The notes under the pieces are model-generated. The model was given only the letters and a program-made list of their open reading frames with translations. It did no database searches and was not told the origin of the DNA. A DNA stretch of 64,000 nt from Actinacidiphila sp. DG2A-62 (lineage in GTDB: Bacteria; Actinomycetota; Actinomycetes; Streptomycetales; Streptomycetaceae): positions 5,261,501 to 5,325,500 of the forward strand of contig NZ_JAYMGI010000002.1 of NCBI RefSeq assembly GCF_035825295.1, read 5' to 3'. Positions 38,201 to 45,160 of this stretch are shown here, piece by piece. Both the position numbers and the translations under genes were made by a program. The number at the start of each line of letters is the position of its first letter. Position 1 is the stretch's first letter.

Positions 38201-39422
38201 TTCGGACGGCACCACCACTGTCGGTGCACCCGGAAGCGGTGGGGGTCTCACCGTCGGAACGAATCAGGACGGTCAGCCGACCCTGGACGGTGTCCGCGTG
38301 CCCCCCAGGAAAGAGCTGATCGCCCGGCACCCGGAACGGTGGAAAGATTCCGACGCGCAACTTCTTCTGGCCTGGATACAAGAGGATGAATGCGGCGGCA
38401 CCACCGCGGGTGTGCCGACGTTGGAGAAATTCTGCGCCGATGCGGGCGCAGGCGAGCTACTGCCCAAAACTCTTCCGGATCCGTTCGGTATAACAGCCGC
38501 AATTCATTGCATCAGCAAGGGGCATAATTGCGGCACGTTGGCTATCGAGCTGGTGTCTGACGCTTTGATGGCAGTTCCGTTGTTGGGCGAGGCGGACGAA
38601 GCCGCATTGGCCGGCCGGGGCGGTGCCGAGGCCGCGGGCACAGCAGGTCGGGAATCCGAGTCGACCGTGAGTGATCTGCTAGGAGAAGGCTGTCGAGCAA
38701 ACAGCTTCCCCGGCAGCACTCGAGTCCTCAAGGATGACGGCACCAGTGTGCCCATCCAGAGTGTCCGCGTCGGGGACACGATCGAGGCCACTGATCCTTT
38801 GACCGGTGTCACGAAGGCGGAAAAGGTTCAGGCGGTCATCAAGACCCTGACCGATACCGACTTCACCGATCTCACGATCGCCGGCGGTGTCGGGGCCGAC
38901 CCGATCGTCACCTCGACCCAGCACCACCCCTACTGGGACGTCACTCGCCACCGCTGGCTCGACGCCGCCGACATCCACCCCGGTGACACCCTCCGCACCC
39001 CCAATGGCCCCGCCGTCCACGTCACCCGCGTCCGCAACTACACCGGGCACATCGTCACCTACAACCTGACGATCTCGGAGTTGCACACGTACTATGTGCT
39101 CGCAGGGGCCACGGCGGTACTGGTCCACAACTGCCCTACTGGAAAGCTGTCGGATCCCCTGCCCAGGGGGATGAATAACAAGATTGCTTCAGCCTACGAC
39201 GATGTGAAGGCGGGGCGGATTCCTTCGCACGACACGTATGGGGGGCGTGAACACCCGTGGTGGACGGGCGCCAAGGAGTATCGCGTGCCCGGTAGGCCGG
39301 ACAGCGACCGAATTCTTGAAAAGGAATTGCCGAACGGCGTGAAAGTGTACGGCTGGACGTCCACTCATTACACGAAGATTCAACGCTTCAGTGCGCCTCA
39401 TTTCCCTGACTCGGGGTGGTAG
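32214..39422 (+). CDS. RHS-repeat polymorphic toxin with Hint domain and barnase-like tip
   Basis: 2,402-residue secreted toxin. Signal peptide after GTG 32214 (GGGGG before it; TTACGC upstream frame to 32178 also open): RSGSVWVGTGAVIAVVATLLG then SAGATA. An SpvB/TcdB-like N-terminal region (SYPIQAPPAIGSDTPQVALS, WIGDGWTYEPGFVELHYKSC) is followed by many YD/RHS repeats (YDALGRLTKVWYPGRT, YDLRGRQITAGDPDTG) and the RHS core end GAREYQPLTGRFLNPDEILD near residue 1,920-1,965. A Hint self-cleaving domain runs from Cys 2160 (GCRANSFPGSTRVL) to VLVHNC near 2306. The last ~95 residues resemble barnase: WTGAKEYRV (E2355), SDRIL (R2366) and THYTKIQRF (H2385) match its catalytic Glu, Arg and His. The next gene encodes a barstar-like protein. 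Confidence 0.9.
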   Translation: MGGWGRVRPARIRSGSVWVGTGAVIAVVATLLGPVSAGATAPLPSANARKIWSPPDTPLPRTASQPGEDLADPSHPKPLYPIPAEWAGPKPAASTSGTATVTVPADSVGAPGSARVGHLPVWLRAVTSPRTASGADAKSQVRPGGRGDSTSAVTKAAPTAVGTPITVDVLPSQTALKAGLHGPVIAVSRASVGPDGGVEIGVDVSALDSAFGGDAASRSRMVALPACALTTPQEPDCRRQVPLASHFDPATERLVADVTLPAVSAFHSAKGSSRVDVTTQGVVLAADVTPSGGGGTYAATSLNPSTAWTAGSSSGGFTYSYPIQAPPAIGSDTPQVALSYDSSSVDGLTSSTNSQASWIGDGWTYEPGFVELHYKSCDKDGLDHSGDVCWGGYDAQLSMGGTSSDLVRDDTSGAWRLKNDDGSVVEFLTGANNGTATGQYVKISTSSGSVYYFGLNHLPGGDNSDPASNSAWSEPVYSPKSNDPCYDSSKGTASWCQMPWRLNLDYAVDPHGNLTTYTYNRETNYYERGAGQNSGVGTLTAYTRAGALASINYGQRLADQVTAHGALKPAAKIVFTPAPEGRCSTDGGFTCSGAKLSTANASHWPDVPYDQNCGSSGTCNNASPTFWSNTRLKTITTQILSNGVYQDVDKYDLTQSYPDPRDGNKPTLWLSSITRTGEDGSPAVSLPPVTFTPTEMPNRVDGTDLVPAPTIFERPRIQQVTTETGEQINVDYRLPACSRVNHVMPASAATDTMACYNVKWYPPGTVDGAPPASDWFNRYQVDSVTQNDPVAHSKSVVTHYDYGPAAWHYDDDELTDAETRTWDDFRGYASVTTVTGSGEDGPKSQTVTKYLQGMDQDKAASGTRSVTIGDRLGESVTDSDWLAGQVLETDTYDKADGSVTSYTVHRSIGQSTTAIHVRGSGLPDLVAGYAATQTVSTSKALKADGSWRTTTTTTVSDPDHANRAETVDTLASGLPETCVRTSYATGANPLMSGLADQAITVSGNNACTATATKTNTVSGSRTLYDSKTFGDAGIAGNVTAAQVLDHYDSSGNAVYVTTKTNSYDVYGRIVSTTDPNATDSEHAGGATTSTSYTPAQTGELPKTVTVTSPAPGSATGWTTTVTYDPARGLELSSTDLNAETTNEGYDALGRLTKVWYPGRTTSQNPNLVYAYALNGSGAPSAVTTSTLMSDTPLYNVSVQIYDGFGRALQTQSTPGISAYHGRVLENTNFYDSQGRLRETQSPRYDDGSAPNATPSMLPDDEVAGQQTILYDGQGRTTASVFSSFAVEQWRTTTAYPGVDETDVSPPAGGTPTTTITDSLGRTSQLWQYRTSTPTGQAADADVTTYTYTPDGNPSTRTDSTAKDTWTYGYDLRGRQITAGDPDTGTTIQTYDADGRLATVTDARKVTLSYDYDLIGRKTAEHSVTAPSTTPKLEAAWTYDSIKGDLGQPVASTRYVDGDAAKAYTSAIGSYDVGYRPTKVTLTLPTSEKALAGPFVTQSVYNPITGALKATHTDQRGDLAAETVNYTYDVNGALLSYGSAGTEYDLSTDYDAFGRPIRTTVNPWGTEIVATDNYDNATGSLLSSYLDKQTSATGAVQQTTYLRDDAGRLTGIQNIADNNPSQTDLQCFSYDYLGRLTTAWTDTGGISTQPQPKVPNVGGCKNSSPTTGAAAGGTTVGGPAAYWTSYAYDTRGNRTGLTQHDVGGDTAKDVTTTQTFPPAGQVNAPTTASDAGGGTGGPHALLSSTSTGPNSPGATSYQYDAVGDTTAVTDTSGTSTLNWTPEDELASVTATEASGGTSYVYDADGNQLLRRDPGMTTLTFGADELKLDTSPGGTAAVTGTRTYSLPNGLTAVRQGSALTWQVADAHGTATIALDSTTLAESRRPVDPFGNPRGTLPSVWAGDHGFVGGTQDPATGLTNLGAREYQPLTGRFLNPDEILDAAQPQQWNGYSYSNNDPVNLSDPEGTDPAGTQDDCQYDLSQCHRDKGECNGVNFAPCGSDGTTTVGAPGSGGGLTVGTNQDGQPTLDGVRVPPRKELIARHPERWKDSDAQLLLAWIQEDECGGTTAGVPTLEKFCADAGAGELLPKTLPDPFGITAAIHCISKGHNCGTLAIELVSDALMAVPLLGEADEAALAGRGGAEAAGTAGRESESTVSDLLGEGCRANSFPGSTRVLKDDGTSVPIQSVRVGDTIEATDPLTGVTKAEKVQAVIKTLTDTDFTDLTIAGGVGADPIVTSTQHHPYWDVTRHRWLDAADIHPGDTLRTPNGPAVHVTRVRNYTGHIVTYNLTISELHTYYVLAGATAVLVHNCPTGKLSDPLPRGMNNKIASAYDDVKAGRIPSHDTYGGREHPWWTGAKEYRVPGRPDSDRILEKELPNGVKVYGWTSTHYTKIQRFSAPHFPDSGW

Positions 39423-39491
39423 ATCTAATGGTCGACTCCTGTTTCGACTCGATAGCGCTATTTAGCAGCGGTTCTGATTTTGGGGTTTTAT

Positions 39492-40256
39492 ATGGCTAGT
39501 GAAATTCCCGCGACGGTTGAGATGAATTTCCCGCTTTATGTGGTATCGGATGAACAATCCGAGGGTGTGCTTGTTGCGTCCGGGGCCGTTAAGGGATTTT
39601 TTGTCGATCCGAGTGAAGAGTCGTCGGAAGTGATCTTCTCGAAAATTCACGAGTTGAAATGGGGTAAGCGGACAGTCGAAGGCGCGGTACTGGAAGTTAT
39701 GAATCGCCAACGGGAGAAAATAGGCGAATATCCCATTGGTCGAGCTGTGCTCGGATCGGTGGACGTAGCGGAAGCAACTGGAGTTATTTCGCGAGTCGTA
39801 TGTCGGCTTTTTGGTAATCGGTGTGAGTATCCAGAAGCTGAAAGAATTTGGCCTCGTTGGGCATCAGGGGTTCCCCTGGAGAAGGGGGAGTGGTATCGAT
39901 TGTCAGAGAATTATCAGGCTGCATGGCTGCATGTTGCGCAGAATTCCTGGTTTGCGTCGAGTCATAGGGCTGGTTGCTATGGAACGGACAATGTCGTCCA
40001 TTTGGATGGTGCTCATATTTCCACCAGGTCAGGTTTTTTCTGTGCATTGGGTGAGGCGGTGAACGGTCCTGGTGGTTATTTCGGGTCGAATCTTGATGCG
40101 CTCGCGGATTGCATCTCCTCGGATTTTGGCGAAGGACGCTTGGTGAGGGTTGTTTGGCGAAATTTTCAGGAGTCTCAAGAATCCCTTGATGGTGCTTTTC
40201 TGGCCTCAATTGTCGAAATAATGCACGAATTTCACGTAGATCTTGTGACTTGCTGA
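39492..40256 (+). CDS. Barstar-family immunity protein
   Basis: 254 residues. The C-terminal ~90 residues match barstar: VVHLDGAHI, a helix, then GGYFGSNLDALADC (barstar YYGENLDALWDC, including the two Asp that bind the barnase active site) and VRVVWRNFQES. The N-terminal ~160 residues are an extra domain often seen on actinobacterial barstars, without known function. ATG 39492; the longer frame from TTG 39480 is less likely. Begins 70 bases after the toxin gene, the standard toxin-immunity order. Base composition is clearly A+T-richer than its surroundings (many TTT, ATT, GAT codons), consistent with horizontal exchange of toxin tips. Confidence 0.87.
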   Translation: MASEIPATVEMNFPLYVVSDEQSEGVLVASGAVKGFFVDPSEESSEVIFSKIHELKWGKRTVEGAVLEVMNRQREKIGEYPIGRAVLGSVDVAEATGVISRVVCRLFGNRCEYPEAERIWPRWASGVPLEKGEWYRLSENYQAAWLHVAQNSWFASSHRAGCYGTDNVVHLDGAHISTRSGFFCALGEAVNGPGGYFGSNLDALADCISSDFGEGRLVRVVWRNFQESQESLDGAFLASIVEIMHEFHVDLVTC

Positions 40257-40292
40257 CTGCGCGCTGCTGCATATGTGCCCGAATGAACCTTT

Positions 40293-40828
40293 TCAGCGTT
40301 GCCTCTCCAGGGTGAGGACGGCCTTGGCGATGACGGTCATGCGGTTGGGGCCGATGCGTGACCTGTGGAAGATCTGCCAGCACTTCAGCCGTGCCATGCC
40401 GCGTTCGAAGGGGGGTGCGGGCTTGGGCGAGAGCCCGGTTGACGCTGCGCCGGGTTGGCGTGAGATCCTCGACTGGCGGGCGTCGGTGGTGACCCAGGTG
40501 CCGGCGTCTTGGTAGGCGCGGTCGGCCAGGATCGGAACGCCCTGCCGCTCGCAGATCCGGATGATCTTGTGGGTTCGGGCTGCGGTCAGGTCGTGGGTGC
40601 GGCCCGGCAGGGCGGCGAGATTTAGCACATGGTCGGCCGGATCGGTGACGACCTGCACGTTCACGCCGTGACGGCGGTGCTTGGCCGAGTAGTCTGCGCG
40701 GCTGTCGCCGACGCGGTCGCATTCTGCGAGTGTGCCGTCCAGAAGGACGAAGTCCGGGTCGTGCTCGCGCAGCGTCTTCAGCAGGCCGGGGCATGGTCGG
40801 CGAGCAGGTCGGCCACGGCGGTGACGTG
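40293..40828 (-). pseudogene. IS5-family transposase, C-terminal remnant
   Basis: DDE transposase piece lacking its start. It reads ...VTAVADLLADHAP then (after an apparent one-base deletion near 40,790) GLLKTLREHDPDFVLLDGTL, NLAALPGRTHDLTAARTHKI, VPILADRAYQDAG (catalytic Asp) and ends FHRSRIGPNRMTVIAKAVLTLERQR. Only the C-terminal ~180 residues remain. Its high-coordinate end abuts, without any gap, the inverted Hint fragment at 40826-40941. The original IS ends are not identifiable. Confidence 0.8.
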
Positions 40829-40941
40829 GATGTCGGCGGCGTCGAGCCAGCGGTGGCGAGTGACGTCCCAGTAGGGGTGGTGCTCGGTCGAGGTGACGAT
40901 CGGGTCGGCCCCGACGCCGCCGGCGCTCGTGAGATCGGTGA
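40826..40941 (-). pseudogene. Inverted N-terminal half of a Hint domain
   Basis: Read on the minus strand, this 116-bp piece is nearly identical to bases ~38,868-38,985 of the RHS gene (protein TDLTSAGGVGADPIVTSTEHH...DAADIH). It points away from the matching C-terminal half that lies just beyond it on the plus strand, so a Hint domain has been cut between GACATCCAC and CACCCCGG and one half flipped. Confidence 0.85.
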
Positions 40942-40954
40942 CGCATACATCCTG

Positions 40955-41449
40955 CACCCCGGTGACACCCTCCGCACCTCCAACGGCCCCGCCGTCCACG
41001 TCACCCGCGTCCGCAACTACACCGGCCACATCGTCACCTACAACCTGACGGTCTCGGAGTTGCACACGTACTATGTCGTGGCGGGCGGTACGCCGATCCT
41101 GGTCCACAACTGCAATACGCTGTCGTTCAAGGCCGGAGAGGCGGACATCCGCTACCGCAAGCACGTTCTTGGCGTGCTAAAAAATGGTGCACTAAAGCCT
41201 GGCGGTGCGGATATGCCAGAGTTTTTGGACAAGGTCGATTATGTTCGTGGGGCGCGGGATCTTCTCGGTGGAGATTTAGGTGAAGGCGTCCTGGAGGCAA
41301 CCCGCGGGACTGACACGCTTCGATTCGACACGAATACTGGAGAATTTGGCGTAAAGACGAGCGACGGGACCATACGTACGTTCTTCCGTCCAGGTGGCGG
41401 CGAAGGGTACTTCCGCACCCTCCCTGGCTTGACGCCAGTAAACTACTGA
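40955..41449 (+). pseudogene. Orphan RHS tail: Hint C-terminal half plus second toxin tip
   Basis: From HPGDTLRTSNGPAVHVTRV through YYVVAGGTPILVHNC this is a close copy (bases 40955-41113) of the Hint end of the RHS gene. After the Cys comes a different ~112-residue tip (NTLSFKAGEADIRYRKHVLG ... DTLRFDTNTGEFGVKTSDGT, IRTFFRPGGG). The last block, F-x-T-GEFGV-xx-DGTI-RTFFRP, resembles BECR-fold RNase tips of CDI/RHS toxins (tentative). No start codon or ribosome binding site is evident, so it is a silent cassette usable only after recombination with the upstream RHS gene through the shared Hint DNA. Confidence 0.8.
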
Positions 41450-41462
41450 CCCTAGGTGAAGA

Positions 41463-41860
41463 GTGCAGAATTTCGACCGCTTGATTGAGAAGAGAACTGC
41501 AGATAGTGGTTGGTCCAGGCTAAAAGGGCCGGGGAGTTCGTGGATGCTTGGCGGTCGTTTGTGGCGCAGTGCTCTGCCGGTTACGACATGATCATCTACG
41601 AATATGAGAACGATCTCGCCCTCAGGGCGGAGATTCAAGTATTGTTGGATGACTCCGAGCTTCAAAGGCTTGAAGGGTATAGGGAATTCTGCGACGGGAT
41701 TTCAAGTGTCGATCGTGACTTCATGGCTCTCTTGCAGGAGGGAGTCGAGATTGGATCGACAAGCGACCCGTGGTGGACTAGGGGGGTCCTGCGCCAGGCA
41801 TGCGCAGAGCTTGCGCGGGATTTTATGAATATCCACGGAGTCAGGATCAGAGTCGTCTGA
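41463..41860 (+). CDS. Orphan immunity protein, probably frameshifted
   Basis: Follows the orphan toxin tip by 13 bases, where its immunity gene is expected. GTG 41463 begins QNFDRLIEKRTADSGWSRLK, then after the AAAA run at 41,522-41,525 the sensible frame becomes RAGEFVDAWRSFVAQCSAGYD ... DPWWTRGVLRQACAELARDF. One added A would join them into a ~132-residue protein. As printed, only a TTG start at 41510 would make the second part. I do not recognise the family. A+T-rich like the barstar gene. Confidence 0.6.
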
Positions 41861-41873
41861 ATAGAATAATGTG

Positions 41874-41906
41874 CGGCCCCAACCGGGGATAGTTCCGGTG
41901 GGGCCG
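41874..41906. terminator. Hairpin after the orphan immunity gene
   Basis: CGGCCCCAACCGG and CCGGTGGGGCCG pair over 12 bp with one bulged A, loop GGATAGTT. Lies 14 bp after the stop. The remaining interval to 42,048 holds no gene I can support. Confidence 0.7.
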
Positions 41907-42048
41907 TTGGGGGTCTGACGGCAGCAGTTGACAGCAACGTCAGCGGACGGGCTGCCCAGCGCGTGTCAGTGTTCTCTTTCTGCTGCGCCTCCTGCTCTGC
42001 GCGGAGTGAGAGCAGTCAGGGTGCCGCGGGCAAGGCGCCGCAGCGGGG

Positions 42049-42666
42049 TCAGCGGTACCAGAGGGTGACGCCGCCGTGGTGGCTGCACGTGCCTCGGAAG
42101 GTGGCGGAGTAGCTGATCGTGCCGTCCGCGCACTGGGCTGTCGCGCCGGCGGGGTGGGGGGAGGACGCGGCGCAGGTGCCCACGGTGTGGGGGGCGCAGG
42201 TGGCCGCGGGCGGCGCGGCGGCGGTCGGGGCGTGGGTCGCGGGGTGCGATGCCGCGTGGGTGCGCGCCGGGGTGGGGGACGGGGGCGCCGCCGCGTGCGT
42301 CCGGTGCGGCGTCGGGGTGGGGGAGGGCTTGGGCGCGTGCGTGGTCGGGGTCGCGCTCGGCGTGGGGGTCGTCGGCGGCGTGGACGCGACCGTCGCGGTG
42401 GGCGTCGTCGGGTCCGGCGTGGGCGTCGGGGTCGGCGAGGTCGTGACCGCCGCGGCGGAGGCCGTGACCGACGACCCCGTGGCAGCCGTCTTGTCGTGCT
42501 TCGAGCCGCCCCCGGTGACCAGCACGAGCAGCGTCATCAGCACCACGAAGCCCGTGATGCCCATCGCCAGGCCCCTCCGGACCGACCAGTTCTGCGGGCG
42601 CCAGTCCGACCCCCGGCCCGAACCCGGCCCCGGCGGCGGCGTGTTGTGCGTGCTGCGTGTGTTCAT
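42049..42666 (-). CDS. Membrane-anchored DUF3761 protein with Thr/Pro stalk
   Basis: 205 residues: short cytoplasmic N-terminus, one membrane segment (GLAMGITGFVVLMTLLVLV), a ~100-residue extracellular Thr/Pro/Ala stalk (TPTPTPDPTTPTATV and similar), and a C-terminal Cys-containing DUF3761 domain, CADGTISYSATFRGTCSHHGGV. The function of the domain is unknown; the stalk suggests wall-spanning display. ATG 42666 with GGGAGGGG ten bases upstream. Confidence 0.82.
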   Translation of the reverse strand: MNTRSTHNTPPPGPGSGRGSDWRPQNWSVRRGLAMGITGFVVLMTLLVLVTGGGSKHDKTAATGSSVTASAAAVTTSPTPTPTPDPTTPTATVASTPPTTPTPSATPTTHAPKPSPTPTPHRTHAAAPPSPTPARTHAASHPATHAPTAAAPPAATCAPHTVGTCAASSPHPAGATAQCADGTISYSATFRGTCSHHGGVTLWYR

Positions 42667-42791
42667 CGGACCGGGTCCCCTCCCTTGCGGCGAGCGCGTG
42701 GCGCGCGCGTGAGGAGGTGAACGTATCGGGTCGGACCGTAGCCCGTGGTGACATCCCGGGAATGTGGTGAACCCGCGCATCAACGGGAGCC

Positions 42792-42835
42792 GCGGTGCGC
42801 ATGCGGTGCGCATGCGGTGCGCATGCGGTGCGCAT
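42792..42835. repeat. 11-bp tandem repeat x4
   Basis: GCGGTGCGCAT is repeated four times perfectly. It lies in the 336-bp gene-free interval 42667-43002 between the DUF3761 gene start and the end of the substrate-binding protein gene. Each unit contains the TGCGCA palindrome. Confidence 0.92.
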
Positions 42836-42862
42836 GCGTGCGCCGGCGCGGGACGCGCCCCT

Positions 42863-42996
42863 CGGAGGCGCCCACGGACACGCCCATCGGAGGCGCCCAC
42901 GGACACGCCCATGGACGCGCCCACGGACACGCCCATGGACGCGCCCACGGGCTCCCGCCCATGGACGCGCCCGCGGGCTCCCGCCCGCGGGCGCCC
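42863..42996. repeat. 24- to 26-bp tandem repeat x5
   Basis: Units of the type ACGCGCCCACGGACACGC..CCATGG (or GGAGGCGCCCAC...) are repeated about five times, drifting to CGGGCTCCCGCCC in the last two. They fill the rest of the interval up to the stop of the binding-protein gene. No convincing reading frame; a minisatellite or protein-binding array. Confidence 0.85.
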
Positions 42997-43002
42997 CGCG
43001 GC

Positions 43003-44076
43003 TCAGGAACCCGACGCGCTCTGCGCCGCCTTCTGCACGTACTCGTCCGTGTACGTCTTCGACAGGTCGATCGTGTGGCCCTTGATCGCCGGGTCCACCG
43101 CGTTCAGCACGCGCAGAACGGTCTGCGGCGCGTCCGCCGGCATCTGGCCGGTGGGGTTGTACATGCCCATCTCGTTGGCCAGCGCCTGGGTGTACTGGTC
43201 CTTGCCGGGGCCGGAGTAGAAGTCGGCCGGGACCTGCGCGGTGATCTCCGCCGCCGAGTGCGACTCCATCCACTGCAGCGTCTGGTAGATCGCGTTGACC
43301 ATCTTCTGCACGGTGTCCTTGTGGCCCGCGGCCCACGAGGACTTCACCGTCAGCGCGGTGCCCGGGTACGGGCCGCCGAGCGCGGCCTTGGTGCCGGCCA
43401 GCGTGCGCATGTCGGCGATGATCGTGCCCTGGTGCTTCTTCAGCATCGTCGAGATCGTCGGCTCCGTGGTGACGCCGGCGTCGACCCGGTTGTGCTGGAA
43501 CGCCGCCACGAACGTGGCGCCCGCGGCCACCGCCACCAGGTGCGTGTCGGAGACGGCGATGTTGTTGTGCACCGCGAGGTAGGTGCCGATGGTGGCGCTG
43601 GCCGAACCCAGCGACGTCACACCGATGTTCTTGCCCTTCAGGTCCGCCGGGGACGTGATCGACGGCTCGTTGGCCCGCGCCATCTCGACCATGCCGGGCG
43701 CCTGGAGCAGCTGCACCACGGCCTGCGTGTCCTTGCCCTTGGCCTGGAGGTCGAGGTTGTGGTCGTAGAAGCCGATCATGCCCTGGGCCTGGCCTTTGAG
43801 CAGGGCGTCGGACACCTGCGGGGTGCCCTGGAGGTTGGCGATCTTGACGTTCAGTCCCTGCTTGGTGAAGAAGCCCATCCGCTGGGCGAGGATCAGCGGG
43901 AGGTAACTCTGGTTGGCCTGGTTGGACAGGGCGATCGTCACCGTCGGCAGGGAGCCCGCGCTCGCCGCGTCACTGGCGTCGGACGTGCTGTCGGAGCAGG
44001 CGGTCAGACTGCCCGTCGCCACGACGGCTGTCGCGGCTGCGATAACGATCTTCTTTTGCCACATGGTGTGCCGCAT
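43003..44076 (-). CDS. ABC importer substrate-binding lipoprotein (SsuA/NMT1-like)
   Basis: 357-residue lipoprotein. Signal peptide with lipobox LTAC (KKIVIAAATAVVATGSLTAC). The NMT1/THI5-like periplasmic-binding fold shows in FFTKQGLNVKIANLQGTPQV, LKGKNIGVTSLGSASATIGT and VDAGVTTEPTI. Family substrates are aliphatic sulfonates, taurine, nitrate or thiamine precursors, and sequence alone does not decide. Third gene of an ATPase-permease-binding protein operon on the minus strand; the 166 bp gap before it may contain its own ribosome binding region. Confidence 0.88.
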   Translation of the reverse strand: MRHTMWQKKIVIAAATAVVATGSLTACSDSTSDASDAASAGSLPTVTIALSNQANQSYLPLILAQRMGFFTKQGLNVKIANLQGTPQVSDALLKGQAQGMIGFYDHNLDLQAKGKDTQAVVQLLQAPGMVEMARANEPSITSPADLKGKNIGVTSLGSASATIGTYLAVHNNIAVSDTHLVAVAAGATFVAAFQHNRVDAGVTTEPTISTMLKKHQGTIIADMRTLAGTKAALGGPYPGTALTVKSSWAAGHKDTVQKMVNAIYQTLQWMESHSAAEITAQVPADFYSGPGKDQYTQALANEMGMYNPTGQMPADAPQTVLRVLNAVDPAIKGHTIDLSKTYTDEYVQKAAQSASGS

Positions 44077-44242
44077 GAGCTGTGTCTTCTCCTCGGAAGC
44101 GGGCGCGCCGGCGGCCTGGTCGGGCCGCGTCGCGTGCCGCGGGTCGGTGCGGTGCGGTGGAGATGAGGGGGGCGGTTCATCGCCAGGGGGGTAGCTGGGT
44201 GCCGCATCGAGCGGGTCGCCGCGTGAGTCGGCGTCACGCGCC

Positions 44243-45160
44243 TCACACCTGCGCGCTCGACGACTTGTGCGGACGCGGCTGCCAGCGCAGCAACCGCCGT
44301 TCCAGAAGGGTGATCAGCCCCTCCGCGACCAGCGCGAAAACGGCCGTGATGACCAGGCCCGCGTAGACGCCGTCGGGGTCGAAGTTGGCCTGCGCCTGGA
44401 AGATCAGCAGCCCGAGGCCCTGCTGGGCGCCGAGCAGTTCGCCCACGATCGCGCCGGTGATGGCGAAGCCGAAGGCCACGTGCAGGCTGGTGGTGATCCA
44501 GCTCAGCGCCGAGGGGACCACCACGTGCAGGGTCACCCGGGTGTTCCCGGCGCCGAGGATGCGGGCGTTGGCCAGGAGGTTGCGGTCCACCTCGCGGGCG
44601 CCCTGGAACGCGTTGAAGAACACCCCGAAGAAGACCAGCACCGCCGCCAGGGTGACCTTCGAGCCAATGCCGAGGCCGAACCAGATCGCGAACACCGAGC
44701 CCAGCAGGATGCGCGGGATCGAGTTCAGCGTCTTGATGAACGGGGCGAGCACGTCGGACAGGAAGCGCAGCCGGCCCAGCACGACGCCGAGGACGACGCC
44801 GAGCACCACGCCGATCGCGAAGCCGAGCAGCGTCTCCTGGAACGTCACCCACACCTGGTCCCACAGCGGGCCCTGCGACGTCCCGTGCCGCGCCCAGTCC
44901 CAGAGCTTGGAGCAGATGCCGGAGGGCTTGCCCGTGTAGAACACGTCGACAGCCCCCGTCGAGGCCGTCACCTGCCACAGGCCGATGAACAGCGCGAGCA
45001 GGGCGACCCGTACGGCGTTCACCAGGACGCGGCGCCGGGTCCGCGCCCGGCGCACCCGCTCCACCCGCAGGACGCGCGCGTCGCGCTCCGGCGCACCGCC
45101 CTTCCCCGGCGCGGCGTCGCCGCCCGTGGACAGGGCGGCGGTCGAGGAATCGGTGGTCAT
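44243..45160 (-). CDS. ABC importer permease (SsuC/TauC-like)
   Basis: 305-residue BPD_transp_1 permease with about six helices. The cytoplasmic coupling loop NLLANARILGAGNTRVTLHVVVPSA (EAA motif) is clear, with IPRILLGSVFAIWFGLGIGS before it. An N-terminal ~65-residue basic cytoplasmic extension precedes the first helix. ATG 45160 overlaps the ATPase stop (ATGA). Confidence 0.92.
   Translation of the reverse strand: MTTDSSTAALSTGGDAAPGKGGAPERDARVLRVERVRRARTRRRVLVNAVRVALLALFIGLWQVTASTGAVDVFYTGKPSGICSKLWDWARHGTSQGPLWDQVWVTFQETLLGFAIGVVLGVVLGVVLGRLRFLSDVLAPFIKTLNSIPRILLGSVFAIWFGLGIGSKVTLAAVLVFFGVFFNAFQGAREVDRNLLANARILGAGNTRVTLHVVVPSALSWITTSLHVAFGFAITGAIVGELLGAQQGLGLLIFQAQANFDPDGVYAGLVITAVFALVAEGLITLLERRLLRWQPRPHKSSSAQV

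Noticed and set aside
39784..41016. A 410-residue minus-strand open frame over the orphan cassette
   Set aside because: Mixture of inverted Hint, transposase in a wrong frame and antisense of the barstar gene.
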